Below the pieces are notes generated by a model that was given only the letters and a program-made list of their open reading frames with translations, had not been told where the DNA came from and ran no database searches. A DNA stretch of 64,000 nt, taken from contig CM065301.1 of assembly GCA_032871835.1 (NCBI GenBank), positions 76,230,069 through 76,294,068 of the forward strand, in the 5' to 3' direction. Positions 37,201 through 50,000 of this stretch are shown piece after piece. Both the position numbers and the translations under genes were made by a program. Origin of the DNA: Dipteronia dyeriana. Taxonomy: Eukaryota; Streptophyta; Magnoliopsida; Sapindales; Sapindaceae. Each line of letters starts with the position of its first letter. Within the stretch, counting starts at the first letter, position 1.

Positions 37201-38596
37201 GGCAAGATTGGTGGCTAAGGGTTTTCATCAAGTGCCTGGTGTTGATTTTTTGGACACATTTAGCCCGATTGTAAAGGCTTCAACAATCAGGGTTTTGTTT
37301 ACTTTAGCTTTGTCTTTAGGATGGGATGTTCAACAAATAGATATCAATAATGCCTTCTTGAATGGAGATCTTCATGAAATGGTCTATATAGAACAACCAC
37401 AAGGTTTCAAGAACTCAGAATTTCCTTCTCATATGTGTTGTCTTAAAAAAGCTCTCTATGGCTTGAAACAGGGGCCAAGGGCCTGGTTTCACAAGCTTAG
37501 AGATGCTCTTCTTCTTTGGGGTTTTACAAGCAGTACACCTGATGTTTCATTATTTGTTAAAAGGACTGGTAAGGATGTTATGTTTCTATTGGTGTATGTG
37601 GATGACATTTTGGTCACTGGCATCAATGCTTCTCTTGTCTCTCAGGTCATAGCTGATTTGAACTCTCAATTTGCTTTAAAATCTCTTTATTCAGTTAACT
37701 ATTTTTTGGGTTTTGAAGCTTCAAGAACAATAGCTGGTCTTCACTTAACTCAGACAAAATATGTGATGGATCTCTTAAAAAAGACTGGTCTTACTGACTC
37801 TAAGCCTGTTGTTTCTCCTACTTGTTCTGGTTCCAAGCTGTCTTTACATGATGGCAAGCCGTTTAAGGATCCTACCTTGTATCGCAACACCATTGAGGCC
37901 TTGCAATATTTAGTTAACACAAGACCTGACATTTCCTTCATTATTAATAAGTTGAGTCAGTTCTTGGTCAAATCTACAAATGCTCATTGGCAGGCCAACA
38001 AGAGAGTGCTTCGATACAATAGAGAAGCATCTCATTTTGGTATATGGTTCAAGCCTTGTTCACAGCTCACATTTGAAGTCTATGATGATGCTGATTAGGC
38101 GAGTTGTGTGGATGACAGACGATTTACGAGTGGTTGCTCGATTTTCTTAGGTGGGAACTTAATTACTTAGAGTTCTAAAAAGCAACATGTTATGGCAAGG
38201 CCAAGTGCAGAGGCTGAGTACAGGTCTCTTGCACAAGCTTACACTGAAATTATATGGGTTTGTTCTCTGCTTCAGGAACTGGTGTTTGTTGTTGCTCGAA
38301 AACCAGTGTTGTGGTGTGACAATCAAAGTGTCGCTGCTCTTGCTAAAAATCCAGTATTTCATGCTCGAACAAAGCATATTGAGATCGATGTCCACTTTGT
38401 TCGAGAGAAAGTAGCAGTTGGGATCTTTGATATCTGTTATGTTCCAATCGAATTTCAGCTTGCTGATGTTTTTATCAAAAGCTTAGTTATGGATCAATTT
38501 ATGTTATTACGGTCCAAGCTGAACATTGTTTCCTCACCGACGTTCAGTTTGAGGGGGAATGTGAAGAATAAAGAAAATGATTGCATCAAACCTTAG
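34222..38596 (+). pseudogene. Copia gag-pol remnant (element at 33635)
   Basis: Gag from 34222 (LDQNNFIHWKAQV), with a knuckle region near 35065-35110 (VCGKYGHMTLQC). Protease WYVDSRATNH near 35290 has Arg where the family has Gly (DSG). Pre-integrase WHAKLGHR lies near 35838. The integrase has its second Asp at QSD (about 36207), followed by a TGA at 36217-36219, and the catalytic Glu in GIPERIHRH near 36310. One long frame, 36239-38098, carries the rest of integrase and a reverse transcriptase with IDINNAFLNGD and intact YVDDILVTG. RNase H continues in a new frame, 38192-38596. Only a few lesions block the polyprotein. Confidence 0.9.
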
Positions 38597-39343
38597 CTTA
38601 ATACAGATTAAAGGTGTAACCTCACCATTGAAACATACAACTCTGTGTGCTACCAAAGCAAGACTAGGGTGGACAACAGGACTAAATCATCAATCAAGCT
38701 TCAAAGACTATAATTGTGATTAATAAACTAACAACCTAGCTGACCTGACAAGGTTTCTAGAAGATATGGTTTAGCGGGAAAGTTCACGACTCTCCCACTC
38801 ATAATTTTCAACTGTGTATTTAGTTTGTTACAATTCTGTTATGATCAAAGTATGAGTCAAGATAAGGTTGACTTCATTCTATATATATCGAGCTGAGTCT
38901 GTATTTGAATAGTGGATGAGAAATACAGAGATACATTAAAAAATGATTCTTATGAGTTCTTAAAAGCAACATGTAGTGGCAAGGTCAAGTGCAGAGGCTG
39001 AGTACAAGTCTCTTGCACAGGCTTCCACTAAAATTATATGGGTTTGTTCTCTGCTTCAGGAACTTGGGTTTGTTGTTGCTCGAAAACCAGTGTTGTGGTG
39101 TGACAATCAAAGTGTCGTTGCTCTTGCTAAAAATCCAGTATTTCATGCTCGAACAAAGCATATTGAGATCGATGTCCACTTTGTTTGAGAGAAAGTAGCA
39201 GTTGGGATCTTTGATATATGTTATGTTCCAATCGAATTTTAGCTTGATGATGTTTTTATCAAAAGCTTAGTTGTGGATCAATTTATGTTATTACGGTCCA
39301 AGCTAAACATTGTTTCCTCACTGATGTTCAGTTTGAGGGGGAA
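38560..39343 (+). repeat. Extra partial LTR and second RNase H copy
   Basis: A partial LTR (38560 to about 38948) is followed by a repeat of the RNase H end (38976-39188 reads the same as 38192-38400 with few changes) and its own GAGGGGGAA polypurine tract before the final LTR at 39344. The unit of about 785 bases is in direct tandem order. The junction lies at TTCTTATGAGTTCTTAAAAG, beside a TTAGAGTTCTAAAAAG-like sequence in the first copy, pointing to slippage or unequal exchange at short homology. Confidence 0.88.
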
Positions 39344-39858
39344 TGTGAAGAATAAAGAAAATGATTGCATCAAACCTTAGCTTAATACAACTAGCAGACA
39401 GACTAAAGGTGTAACCTCACCATTGAAACATACAACTCTGTGTGCTACCAAAGCAAGGCTAGGGTGGACTACAGGACTAAATCATCAATCAAGCTTCAGA
39501 GACTATGATTGTGATTAGTAAACTAACAACCTAGCTGACCTGACAAGGTTTCTAGAAGATATGGTTTAGCGGAAAAGTTCACGACTCTCCCACTCACAAT
39601 TTTCAACTGTGTATTTAGTTTGTTACAATTCTGTTATGATCAAAGTATGAGTCAAGATAAGGTTGACTTCATTCTATATATATCGAGCTAAGTCTGTATT
39701 TGAATAGTGGAAGAGAAATACAGAGATACATTAAAAAATGCTTCTTATAGTCTTTTAATGGCTTCTTCGACTTTCTTTGCTTTCTAGTTTTTCTTTGTTG
39801 TCTCACGCCTTTTATCAAACATCTCATGTGCATTTATGAAGTTCTCTAATTTTCTTCA
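39344..39858 (+). repeat. 3' LTR of the copia element at 33635
   Basis: Complete 515-base LTR bordered by the ATTGG target copy at 39859-39863. Confidence 0.93.
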
Positions 39859-40589
39859 ATTGGATTCATCTCAGTCGATTCAGCATTTATTCAGGCAACA
39901 CCTGGAATTCAAATGGTAAAGGGCGGTGATAATCTAGGCCTACTGTATAACACTTCATATTCAGTAAGTATTGTTTGTGCTCACCAGTTCTCCATTTGGA
40001 ATTCCTTTATTATATTTCGTAACATTCCATGATTTCCATCTGTCATGCTTTCCTTATTGAATATACATCAAATAAAAAGTTTAAAATTTTGAATATGAGT
40101 GACTATGATGAAGGAAACACGGGGCAGACAGACGATCATGGTACCACTGTGTTTTTGAAATGCTTTTGTTTACTTTTTGCATAAGTCCTCTCCTAACACT
40201 TTTATATGTTGGTCTCTCTTGAGATATATGTTACGAGAATCAATTTTCTTATCAAAATGCATACTCTTCTATTAAGATGATCTTTGCTGGCCAAATAATT
40301 TACATTTTTCACGCACTCAAAATGGATTCTTGAAATATATTCTTGTTGATTGACGGTGTTGCAGTTCATTGACTTGTGAGAAATGATTTTGCAGATCATC
40401 AATGAGAGGGGTAGTGTTATCTTAATTGTGGGTCGTGGTATCATAAAGGCAACAAACCCTACAGAGACAACTCGCGAATACCGCCTTCAAGGTTGGGATG
40501 CATACTTGGCCAGATGCATCCAAGAAAATGATGTAGCGGAAGTTCTGTCGAGAAAAACCTGTAAGAAACAAATTGAATTAACCTACTAA

Positions 40590-41037
40590 AGTTCCGTTGA
40601 TTCGTTTTTGAATACCAGAATTTTAGGTTTCAAATTCGTTGATTCACAAAGAATACCGAAATTTGGGAGATAATAGAGAAACTCTATTTTTTATTGATCA
40701 AAAACTGTATAACCTTTCGGCTGCAAACAAATTCCAATCCTAATCGAATTCCTTACAAAACAAGAAAAACAATGCCTAATACAAAAAATTACCAAACGAG
40801 GTAAAATTGAGATTAACATGAAAACTAATTCTAAAAAAATCCTAAGCAAGCCAGAATTGACGGAAGTCAATTTGGATTTGGAAAGCTAAAGTTATTGCAA
40901 AAACGATATTTTCTAAAATGGCAAAAACGATAAGTTCAGACCATAAATGACAGAATTTGCCAAAAAAAGGGCTTGCCTCAGGACCTTTGGTCATGATTTT
41001 GAAAGATCTTGACTATTCACTTCAACTTATGAAAGTT
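40590..41037. other. Spacer after UMP synthase
   Basis: AT-rich, no coding match. It could contain the decayed 3' LTR of the minus-strand gypsy remnant that starts at 41038, but no second copy was found to prove this. Confidence 0.4.
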
Positions 41038-44000
41038 TCACGTTGTTCCGATTCCGTTGCCCGGACTAGTACGATTGATTTGGTCTTTTTTATTGCCATT
41101 TTTTCTATCCCGCCCCTCCAAGTAATCCAACACCTTATCTTCAACAGTCATTGCATCATTCTCCCCTAGTTGAAAAAAATTCATCCTCGAAATTCCCACA
41201 GTATCATCATCAGGCGAATCACCAGGAAAAGGAATCAAATGCTTGACATTAAACACATCATGAGTTCGAATGTGGCTGGGCAGTTTCTGACGATAAGAAT
41301 TTGTATTAATCTTCTCCAATACTTCAAGTGGCCTTATCTTCTTAGCTGCAAGCTTGTTATATTCCCCCACAACAAACCGGTCCTTTGTAAGGTCTGCCTA
41401 GACAAAATCGCCCACTTCAAACTCCACATGACGCCGCTTTTTATCAGCAGCCAACTTGTATTTCTATGTTGATTTTAACAGATTATCCCGAACCTGCAGA
41501 TGAACCTTTTGTAACCCTCGAATAAAAACTTCAGCTTTTCCATGAATCCTAGTATTGATGGGCAGAGGCAATAAATCTAGCTGGCTACGAGGATTTAAGG
41601 TGTACACGACCTGAAAAGGACTGAAACCCGAACTTCTATTAACTATATGGTTGTGGGCAAATTCAGCTTGGCTAAGTTTTAGATCCCATGACCGGACGTT
41701 ATCCCTAACCAGAAATCTCAACAAATCTCCTAGAGCATGGTTCACCACCTCATTCCTCCTATCCGTTTGGGGTGATAAGCACTACTAAAATCCAACTGTG
41801 TATTGACCATCTTCCAAAGGCTCCGTGAAAGTGGTTGAGGAAACAAGTGTCTCGATCAGAAACGATTGACGTAGGTAATCCATGAAGACAATATACCTCC
41901 CGAAAGAATAATTGGGCAACTTTCACTGTATTAGTGGTTTTCTTGGATGAAATGAAGTGAACCATCTTGGAAAAGCGATCCACAACTATATAAATGGAAT
42001 CAAAATCTCGCTGAGTTTTTGGTAGCCCTAAGACAAAATTTATACTCAAATCTATCCATGGTTGAGTAGGAATGGGCAATGGCATATACAAACCCGTATT
42101 AGTTGCTTTCCCTTTGGACAATTGACAGATTTGACACCTTCCAACATACCTCTCAACTTTCTTATGGATGGTTGGTAAGAAATAAGATGCTTTGACTAAC
42201 TGTAGAGTACGATCACTGTCCACATGGGATGTGGCCCTCCCCATGTAATTCCTTAATAATTTGCATAAGCAAACTACAATCGGGAACACAAAGTTGATTT
42301 CCCCGAAATAGAAAACCATCCACCAATTAAAAATCAGACCTTTCCTCCACTCGTATTATAGCCATAATAACATAAAAATAAGGGTCAGAATCAAATAACG
42401 AAAAAACTCAAAACCTGGCACCTAGACAATCATCGAAGACAACAAATTTACCCGTCGACTCAGAGCATCTGCAACTCAGTTGGTAACACCGACCTTATGC
42501 TTTAAAAAAAAGGTAAACTGTTGTAGGTAGGTAGACCAATAAGCATGTCGGGCAGAAATGTTATCCTGGATGTAAAGATGTCGCAACGCATCATGGTCAG
42601 TATACATAATGAATTCACGATGAAATAAAAAATGTCTCCAATGTTTCACAGCTTGGACCACCGTGTAGAACTCAATATCATAAGTACTGTAACGAATCTG
42701 AGGCCCTGACAGTTTCTCACTAAAATACGCTACCGATCTCCCATTTTGACTTAGAACAACTCCGATGCCTGTCTTGGAGGCATCACTATGTAACTCAAAT
42801 GGTTGGAAAAAGTCAGGTAAGATTAAAATAGGGGTTGATGTCGGTTGCTCTTTTATTCGTTGGAAAGCTTCTTCCGCCTCGGACGACCACTTAAACTTGA
42901 CTCCCTTTATACATTCAATGATATGAGCCATAATACTACTGATGTACGGAATGAACCGGTGATAGAATGAGGCCAATCTACGGAAACTATGAACTTCAGT
43001 AATTATTTTCGATTGGGGCCACTGCCACACTGCCTCAATTTTCAATTCATCTACCTTTAACACTTCTCCAGAGATTACATAACCCAAGAACAACACCTTC
43101 GGTGTCATAAAAACATATATTTTTACTGTTGCCACAAACTTCTCTTTGCGTAGAATACATAAAACCTCCTGAATGTGCAGAAGATGCAGGTCGATGTTCG
43201 CATTGTAAATCAAAATATCATCGAAATACACAACAACAAACTTATAATAAATGGTCGCAGGGCCTGGTTCATTACTCTCATGAAGGTGCTGGGCACGTTT
43301 GACAACCAAAAGGCATAACCAGTCACTAATATAACCCTTCCCGCGTCTTAAACGCTATTTTCCATTCGTCCCCATGCCGAATTCAAATTTGATGGTATCT
43401 ACTCTTCAGGTCCAGCTTGGTAAACACAGTTGCCCCACTAAGTTGATTTATCAAATCATCCAATCTTAGAATAGGAAAACGATACCTCACCGAGATCTTG
43501 TTAATTGTACGACTATCCACACACATCCTAAACGTTCCATTTTTTTAGAATTAAAAGGGCGGGAACCGCACATGGACTAAGGCTCTCCTAAATATTCCCC
43601 TTTGAAAGTAGCTCATTCACTTGTCTCCATAATTTCTCAAGTTCGGTAGGACTCATTCGATAGTGTGGCTTGTTGGGCAACATAGCTCCTGGCTCTAGAT
43701 CAATATGGTGTTGAATATCACATAGGGGTAGAAGTTCTTCCACTAACACTTCTGGGAACACATCAACAAATTTCAAAATCAGAGGAACTGCATCTCTAGG
43801 CACCTCTAATTCATCACTTGTTTCTTTACCAACCAACACATACTTCGTTTCTGATTCCTCCATCTCCAACTCAAATTTCGCGAGTAGGTTAGCATTATCT
43901 CCAGAAAATTTTGACTTTTCAAATGGTTTGCTTGGTAGTAACACAATCTTTGTATCACTAAAACCAAACGAATGAGTATTTTTGAACCCATCATGATACA

Positions 44001-44193
44001 CCTTTCTGTTATATTGCCACGACCTTCCTAACAACAGGTGACACGCATCCATATTCACCACGTCACACCACATTTGATCCTTATAGTGGGAACCAATAGA
44101 AAAAGAAATTAACGCTTGCTGTGACACGGTTACCTCTTCTCCCTTTTGCAACCAAGCAAACCGATATGTCTTGGGATGTTTTTCTGTCTTCAC
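41038..44193 (-). mobile_element. Ty3/gypsy (chromovirus-like) pol remnant
   Basis: On the minus strand: 44193-43588, the protease-to-RT region (MDACHLLLGRSWQYNRK, then DIQHHIDLEPG and PHYRMSPTELE); 43309-42476, reverse transcriptase with VYFDDILIY and RNase H with HSDASKTGIGVVLS; 42319-41759, integrase with the zinc-binding CQICQLSKGK and the VDRFSKMVHF core; 41748-41464 and 41370-41038, the integrase C-terminal part. Order PR-RT-RH-IN is Ty3/gypsy, and the motifs resemble the chromovirus branch; a clear chromodomain is not seen. Frames are broken and no LTR pair is visible, so it is a dead fragment. Confidence 0.88.
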
Positions 44194-44199
44194 CCCTAA

Positions 44200-44366
44200 A
44201 ATTCCTAACCATAACCGAACCGTCGGGAACCGGTTTCCAACTGGTTTTGTAACCGACGGTTTCGGTTACGGTTACGGTTACGGTTTCGGTTACGGTTTTA
44301 AGAGGACGGTTTTGGTTCAGTTTCGGTTCGGTTTCGAACGGTTTAACCGAACCGTGGACACCTCTA
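44200..44366 (-). mobile_element. hAT-like terminal fragment rich in GGTTCGG/GGTTAC repeats
   Basis: On the minus strand it begins CTAGAGGTGTCCACGG at about 44366, then runs through repeats of CGGTTCGG and CCGTAACC type (plus strand: GGTTACGGTTACGG near 44270). CTAGGGGTGTCCACGGTTCGG-like ends with such subterminal repeats are typical of plant hAT non-autonomous elements. It cuts into the gypsy remnant. I did not find a matching second end. Confidence 0.5.
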
Positions 44367-44519
44367 GTGTGTACCAATCCAACATAAGTACCAAAATTTA
44401 GATATTACAACTTTATTAGATTCCAATACAATTTTATATCTGTCTTGGACAAGACAGTATCCACTAATTAATTTCTTCCTGAACTTTGGTACATGTAGCA
44501 TGCCATGCAGAGACATGAC

Positions 44520-45400
44520 CTTACCCCGGAGTCAATTTCAAGTTCACTTGTCCTTGCCCACACACTTGTGCAACAAAAGCATCTCCTTTAGTTACTCTAC
44601 CATCGGATTCCTTATAAGATATAAATATAGACCAATTAGCACAAACATGCACATTAGCATCAGAGTCTATCCACCACTCATCTGATTGATACACCATATT
44701 CACTTCAGGAAAGTGAGATACATCCCCTCCTTCTGAAGCAGTGGAATCGTCGCCTATCATCATATTAACTTGTCCCTCGGTTGATTTCCCCTTCTTTCCC
44801 TTTCGTAGGTAGCACTCTCTTGCATAATTTCCAAGGGCACATATAGCACTCAACTTTGCTCTTATCTTTCTTAAGTTTTTTAGTTAGGTCTAAGGTTGTT
44901 TGATTTTTTCTGAAAGTTTTTATTTTGATCTTTGACTTTTATTCTACCACGACATTAGTCTTAGCCTGAAAATTAGAGGATGATGGTTCAAACATAATGT
45001 CGCTCTCATTGGCTTTCTTTTCGATTTGAAGTGAGACAAGAAAGTCATCAAGGGCAACTGTTTCTCTCTCGTGTTTAAGGTAAATGCCAATTTTTTTCCA
45101 GGAATTAGGATGTTTTTCAATGATTATTGCCACAATAAATTTCACATGTATAGGAATACCTTCTTGATTAAGTTCAAGGACTAAGTGCTGAAGTTCATGG
45201 GTTTGGTCGATAACATATTTTCCCTCAATCATTTTAAAATCAAAGTACTTACCCACATGGTATTTCTCAAGTCCAACTTCTTTTGTACTATACTTCTTCT
45301 CTAAAGCATACCACAGGTCATAAATAGAAGAATTTGATAATAGATATCAAATAAATTATCCTCTATCCGACTACATATTTTTCCAATGCAAATATAGTCT
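44520..45400 (-). mobile_element. Copia gag/protease fragment
   Basis: 45256-44939 reads as copia gag (KYFDFKMIEGKYVIDQTHEL, then a VALDDFLVSLQIEE-like stretch). 44853-44521 holds a relic zinc knuckle and the protease WWIDSDANVHVC, in which the DSGA active site is DSDA. Upstream gag similarity continues to about 45400. No integrase or reverse transcriptase follows, so only the 5' half survives. Confidence 0.8.
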
Positions 45401-46375
45401 TGCTTCTTTTGAACTTTAAAAGCATAAGTGATCGTTTGGAAGAGCTTGTCTACCAGTTAAAAGAGCTTTTTTTTTTAATTAAAAAGTCTCTTTATATTTT
45501 TTTTAGTAGTTGTCACTCATTAGAGCTTTTAGATGATTAAAAAAATTGTTTTATGTCTATTTGAAGAAACTCAAATTTTCGGCTTTTTCAAGTAGATCTT
45601 TTTGAGCTTTCTTTAATAACACTAAAATGTCTAATATAACCCTATCATTTATAATATTTTTTGACTATTTTAGTAATTCTACCATTTAAAAAAGCATTTT
45701 CTAATTGACAACGAAATGACCAACATCTTCCCATTAAAAGCTCTACCTATAGAAGGTGTACTTAAAAATATTACACCTAAAATATCTACATGAAAAATCT
45801 CTTCCAAATGGTGCATAACTGCGACCAAGTTCCTCTTTAGAATCGGGAATAGGGGGAACATCAATAACAGAAAATAACCCAACGTAGTTAACTAAAATTT
45901 CATACACTTGCCATCGTTTGAAAATTTTGCCACTAAACCTTTCAGGGATACAATTATAATTGAATTCTACACTTTACATATTCAAATCTATTGTACAATA
46001 ACAAATAAACAATTAAAACAAATGATTACACCAATCAGATTTAACACTCACCACATACATGCAGTAGTATTTTAGAATGAAATTGCACAAAAAAATTATA
46101 CAAGAAATGTTAAACTATCTTCAAGAAACAGTAATTACTAAAATTCAAAGACACTTAAATATCTATATCAGAGCATTATTATTTTTTAAATCACCGTCAC
46201 AGTTTCAAGGAAAAAAATCTAACTACACAATTTTGTTTTAAAGCAAACCAGTATTAACACTTTCATGTATAGTTTTGTAAAATAAATTAAAAAAATAAAT
46301 TCCGATTGAATATGATAAATCCGTTTATACTATAAAATAAATTATGAATGTAATTTCCTTTAGTATTGTTAGAAA
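45401..46375. other. Spacer without recognised genes
   Basis: AT-rich. 45679-45882 is open on the minus strand but I recognise no family. The rest shows nothing. Confidence 0.4.
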
Positions 46376-46462
46376 TACAGTATAATATATATATAAACAG
46401 TACAAACTTAGAAGATTCATATTTATCAAAACACACTCAATTTCAGATTTTCAAAAACAACA

Positions 46463-46660
46463 ATGAATAAATATCAAGTAGAGATTAGAGAAATGTACTT
46501 GGTCGAAGCACGTAAAATAATGCTTTGTGTAAACAAAATTCACCGTCTTTGTACATTATTTCTAGCGATTCCCTTTCAAGATATGACAACCACTAGACGT
46601 TTTTTATGTTATAGAAAGATTGGCCCACGAATGTCCATGTTCACTCTTTTGATTGATTGA
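46463..46660 (+). CDS. Possible small ORF, unknown
   Basis: A 65-codon frame starting MNKYQVEIREMYLVEARKIM. About 70-80 bases upstream there is a TATA-like ATAATATATATATAAAC (about 46382-46398), and the start context is ACAACAATGA, which suits plant initiation. I recognise no family. It has one moderately hydrophobic stretch (CTLFLAIPF) and an Arg/Lys-rich segment after it. A chance frame in AT-rich DNA is at least as likely as a real small gene. Confidence 0.2.
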   Translation: MNKYQVEIREMYLVEARKIMLCVNKIHRLCTLFLAIPFQDMTTTRRFLCYRKIGPRMSMFTLLID

Positions 46661-47050
46661 TATATCAAAACGAAGTTTTGGAGAGAATTGAGAAATTTGT
46701 TTTTATAGAGAAAGAAAAGAAAAGAACGTTATTATGTTTTTCAAGACAAAAATTATTTTTCTAACAAACAATTTTCTTTTTTTTATAGAGAAATAGTTAA
46801 GAGTTATATCTCTTCAAAACATCCTTAAACAACCCATTATAAAATTTAAAATAATTAATAAATTAATTAAATAAAAATATAAGTAAACTTTTGTATTAAA
46901 CTATAAATAAGTATTTATAACAGTTCATAGTTATTATCTGAATACAATCCTCCTGACGAATTGTACTTATAATGCAGAGGATGTTCAAAACCATAAAATT
47001 ATCATTCCATCATTCCTGTTAAAACTAATCTATACACAATAAGCCTACAA

Positions 47051-50000
47051 TCATCTAGCTACCACTTCTGAAATTGTTGCATTATTAACCGAAAACACTT
47101 CCAAATTCATGGCAGATTTAGTTTGTTCGTTTTCATCTCTTAGTCTCGAAAAAGCAGGTTTCTTCGGAATTGTTATACATGTAGCTTCATTTTTGAGCAT
47201 TGAGAAAACTTCAAGCATGGTCGGTCTATCATTCGGGGTTTCCTGAACACATAGCAGAGCTATCTGCAAGCATGTCATCAATTTGCAACTTGAAAGTGTG
47301 TCGTCCAGTGAAGGATCCATAAAATTCATGCCTTTGCCATCTTTCCACAGCACATATGCCTAGAATTATCAATTGTCAATGATATTAAGATATGCTAGAT
47401 TCTGGTCAAGATTACTTATCAAGATTTATTGAAGAAACTTACATGGTCAAGAAGGCTTATATTATCATTTTCACCATATAATATGGAAACCTTTTTGCCA
47501 CTTATGATTTGCAGAAGTAGAACCCCAAAACTATAGACATCGGATTTGGTCGAGTATATGCCTCTTCTGGTATATTCAGGAGGTACATAACCACTACATC
47601 GTATAATTACAAAAAAATGAACAAGTATAGTTGAACAAATAAAAGCTTCATCATGAAATAGCATTATGAGAATATAAATATATTTACTTACTATGTTCCA
47701 ACAATGCGTTCCGTGTTAGCTTCAAGATCATCTTTTGTGAAAATTCTAGCCATACCGAAATCTGATATTTTAGGTTTCATATTTTCATCCAATAGAACAT
47801 TACTAGCTTTCAAGTCTCGATGAATAATAGTTAATCTTGAATATTCCTGAAGATATAGAAGTCCTTGAGTAACTCCTTCAATAATATCAACGCGTTTTTT
47901 CCAATCCAAAATAAAATGTCTACTAGGATCTGCATTGAGTCCAATTATGAAATTTCAATGAGGTAACAATATGCAACAAACCAAAATAGAAAGTTGCCAA
48001 TAAATGAAGCAGGAAACTATTCATACCAAAAAGATAGTGGTCAAGGCTTTTGTTTGGCATGTATTCATAGACTAACATTTGCTCTTCTCTTTCAATGCAA
48101 AACCCTAAAACCCTAACTAGATTTATATGTTGGAGCTTCGCAGTAAGCATAACCTCATTCTTGAACTCCTCAAATCCCTGTGTGGACGTTTTTGAAAGTT
48201 TTTTCACGGCTATTTCCTGTCCATCTGGTAACACGCCCTAAGAACAAAAACCACAACCATGGTCGATATATACGTACCTTTCAGTACAATACAAACTTGA
48301 AAATATTACCTTGTAAACAGGACCATATCCACCCTCCCCAAGCTTATTTGCAATTGAAAGATTGTCTGTAGCAACCTCAATGTCATTCAAAATATACACT
48401 ATCAAATTAGGAGCATTGCTATTTAAATCTCCAGCAGCAGCAGTAGTATTTATTTTGTTCTTTGAATCCTTAGCTGAGTTCACTTTCCCTATCAATAAAT
48501 AAAATGTCAATTTTTTCAATCCAAGTTGTATATATATATATATATATTTATAATCTTATAACAGAAACAAGTTACCTTTTGATGATTTGAGCATTCTAAA
48601 TCTAATGCAGCAGTAATAAATCAGAATTCCAATTAGAAGAATAACAGCTGCAGTTGTCGTCAAAATGATTACTAATACTCGCTGATTATTCTGTCCATTT
48701 TTATCGTCTTCCTGGGCTGAAAAAATAATCCTCAAACATTGTAAACAAGCTTTTGTTATGTTTCTTTACTTTCAACTCAACAAAAACATGATTTGCCAAG
48801 CTTTTATTGCAGTCTCTTTCTACGGGGCTCTTAAAAATCACTAAGTGCAATGCCCTATAATTCATGGCAGACCCAATTATCTGAAATATTTTCCTTGAAA
48901 CAGACAGCAGAGTGCCCTATGAATTGTGGAATTACTTGTATATGTCACATTCAACGTTACATAAAGGAAAAGTGAATGCTATTAACCCTATAGAATAGTT
49001 TTGGCATTTTGTGCCAGCTAGGCTACAATTATGAAAAATTTATAGATAAACTAGAAGGGTTAATTGCATAAATAACCATATAATTAGGGTAGTTTCAAAA
49101 TTTATCAATTTCCAATAATTTGATTAATTTTATCAAAGCATCCACTTTTTGGACAAAAATATTCCTAATCAAATAAATCTCTAACAACGGATATCTACAC
49201 ACGGACCTCCACCTCTATTGGAAGGAAGAAGAAGAAATACTAAGGATTAAACACGATAGGAGTTAAACTATTTTTTCTTCAAATCGGTGTTGGCTCTGTT
49301 TGGAATCATCTCTACTCTCTATTAATGAGGACTTTGACTTTCTTTTTCCTACTTTTTCCTAGATCTGTCTCTTCCCAATTGAGTCTTTGACCGTATAAAT
49401 TTCAAGATTTACAACTTGCTACGATAAATTTCTATGAAATTTGAAGAAGAAATTTCTGTGAAGAGATCCGTTTACAAGGGTGATAGTTCCATTTCTACAC
49501 TTGGTGTAGCCCCATTTCCTATCACTTTGTGTTCATTTCTCGGGTAAAACCGATATTTAATGGTTTAAATAAACTTGTGCATGTGTTTTAGCTTTCTAGA
49601 GGTGTTTGCGCGATGATTGAAGATGTTCGGGTTGTTTTGAAGATTTAGAAAAGTTGAAGAAAACCATGCGTGGTACACGTGTTAAACTGTATCGCGCATC
49701 AATCGCAAAAACTTCACAGAGATTTGTCACAGTACAATCGTTGAAGTGTACCGCGAAAAAGGTCCAGAGATTTGTCAAGGTTCCTTCGTTGATCTAAACC
49801 CTGCATATTGTGTTGCACATTTTGTCTAGAGATTTGACGCAGTACATGAATTGATCTGAACCATGCCCGTACAGCGAAATTGGCTTGCTAGCTTAGCATT
49901 TCTGTGGGATATGTGCCTTAAATTTGTACACATATATAAGCCTCACCTTCACTCGTTCTCCTCACCTCTCCATGACTCTTGAACTCTAAACACCTTCAAA

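Larger units (their letters stand above)
33635..39858 (+). mobile_element. Ty1/copia retrotransposon in the UMP synthase decarboxylase exon
   Basis: The LTR starts TGTGAAGAATAAAG at 33635 and ends TTTTCTTCA at 39858; ATTGG is duplicated at 33630-33634 and 39859-39863. Removing the insert joins the coding phase exactly (SDFVIG to FISV). A canonical primer-binding site TGGTATCAGAGC starts at 34150. There are three LTR copies: 33635-34149, a partial middle one from 38560 to about 38948, and 39344-39858. The segment from 38170 to about 38955 (RNase H end, polypurine tract, partial LTR) is repeated from about 38955. Confidence 0.95.
23856..40589 (+). pseudogene. UMP synthase (OPRT-OMPDC) locus broken by transposons
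   Basis: UMP synthase makes UMP from orotate in two steps: orotate phosphoribosyltransferase (N-terminal half), then orotidylate decarboxylase (C-terminal half). Exon pieces are 23856-24156, 28772-29236, 31902-31985, 32118-32200, 32288-32375, 33510-33634, 39859-39963 and 40395-40589. Signature stretches include [12 protein letters not shown] and [11 protein letters not shown] (phosphoribosyltransferase), then [47 protein letters not shown] and [11 protein letters not shown] (decarboxylase). Copia elements interrupt the first and sixth pieces. Stops lie at 29028 and 29062 (around a frameshift), 31911 (Glu to TAG) and 33600 (Lys to TAA). The short segment that should follow NLC in exon 1 (AAELLDIADK region) was not found. 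The last exon runs 20-odd residues past the family's usual end. An essential enzyme implies an intact copy elsewhere. Confidence 0.9.

Noticed and set aside
23856..40589. A functional UMP synthase with very large introns
   Set aside because: Both copia elements sit inside exons with target duplications and no splice signals at their edges, and there are further in-frame stops.
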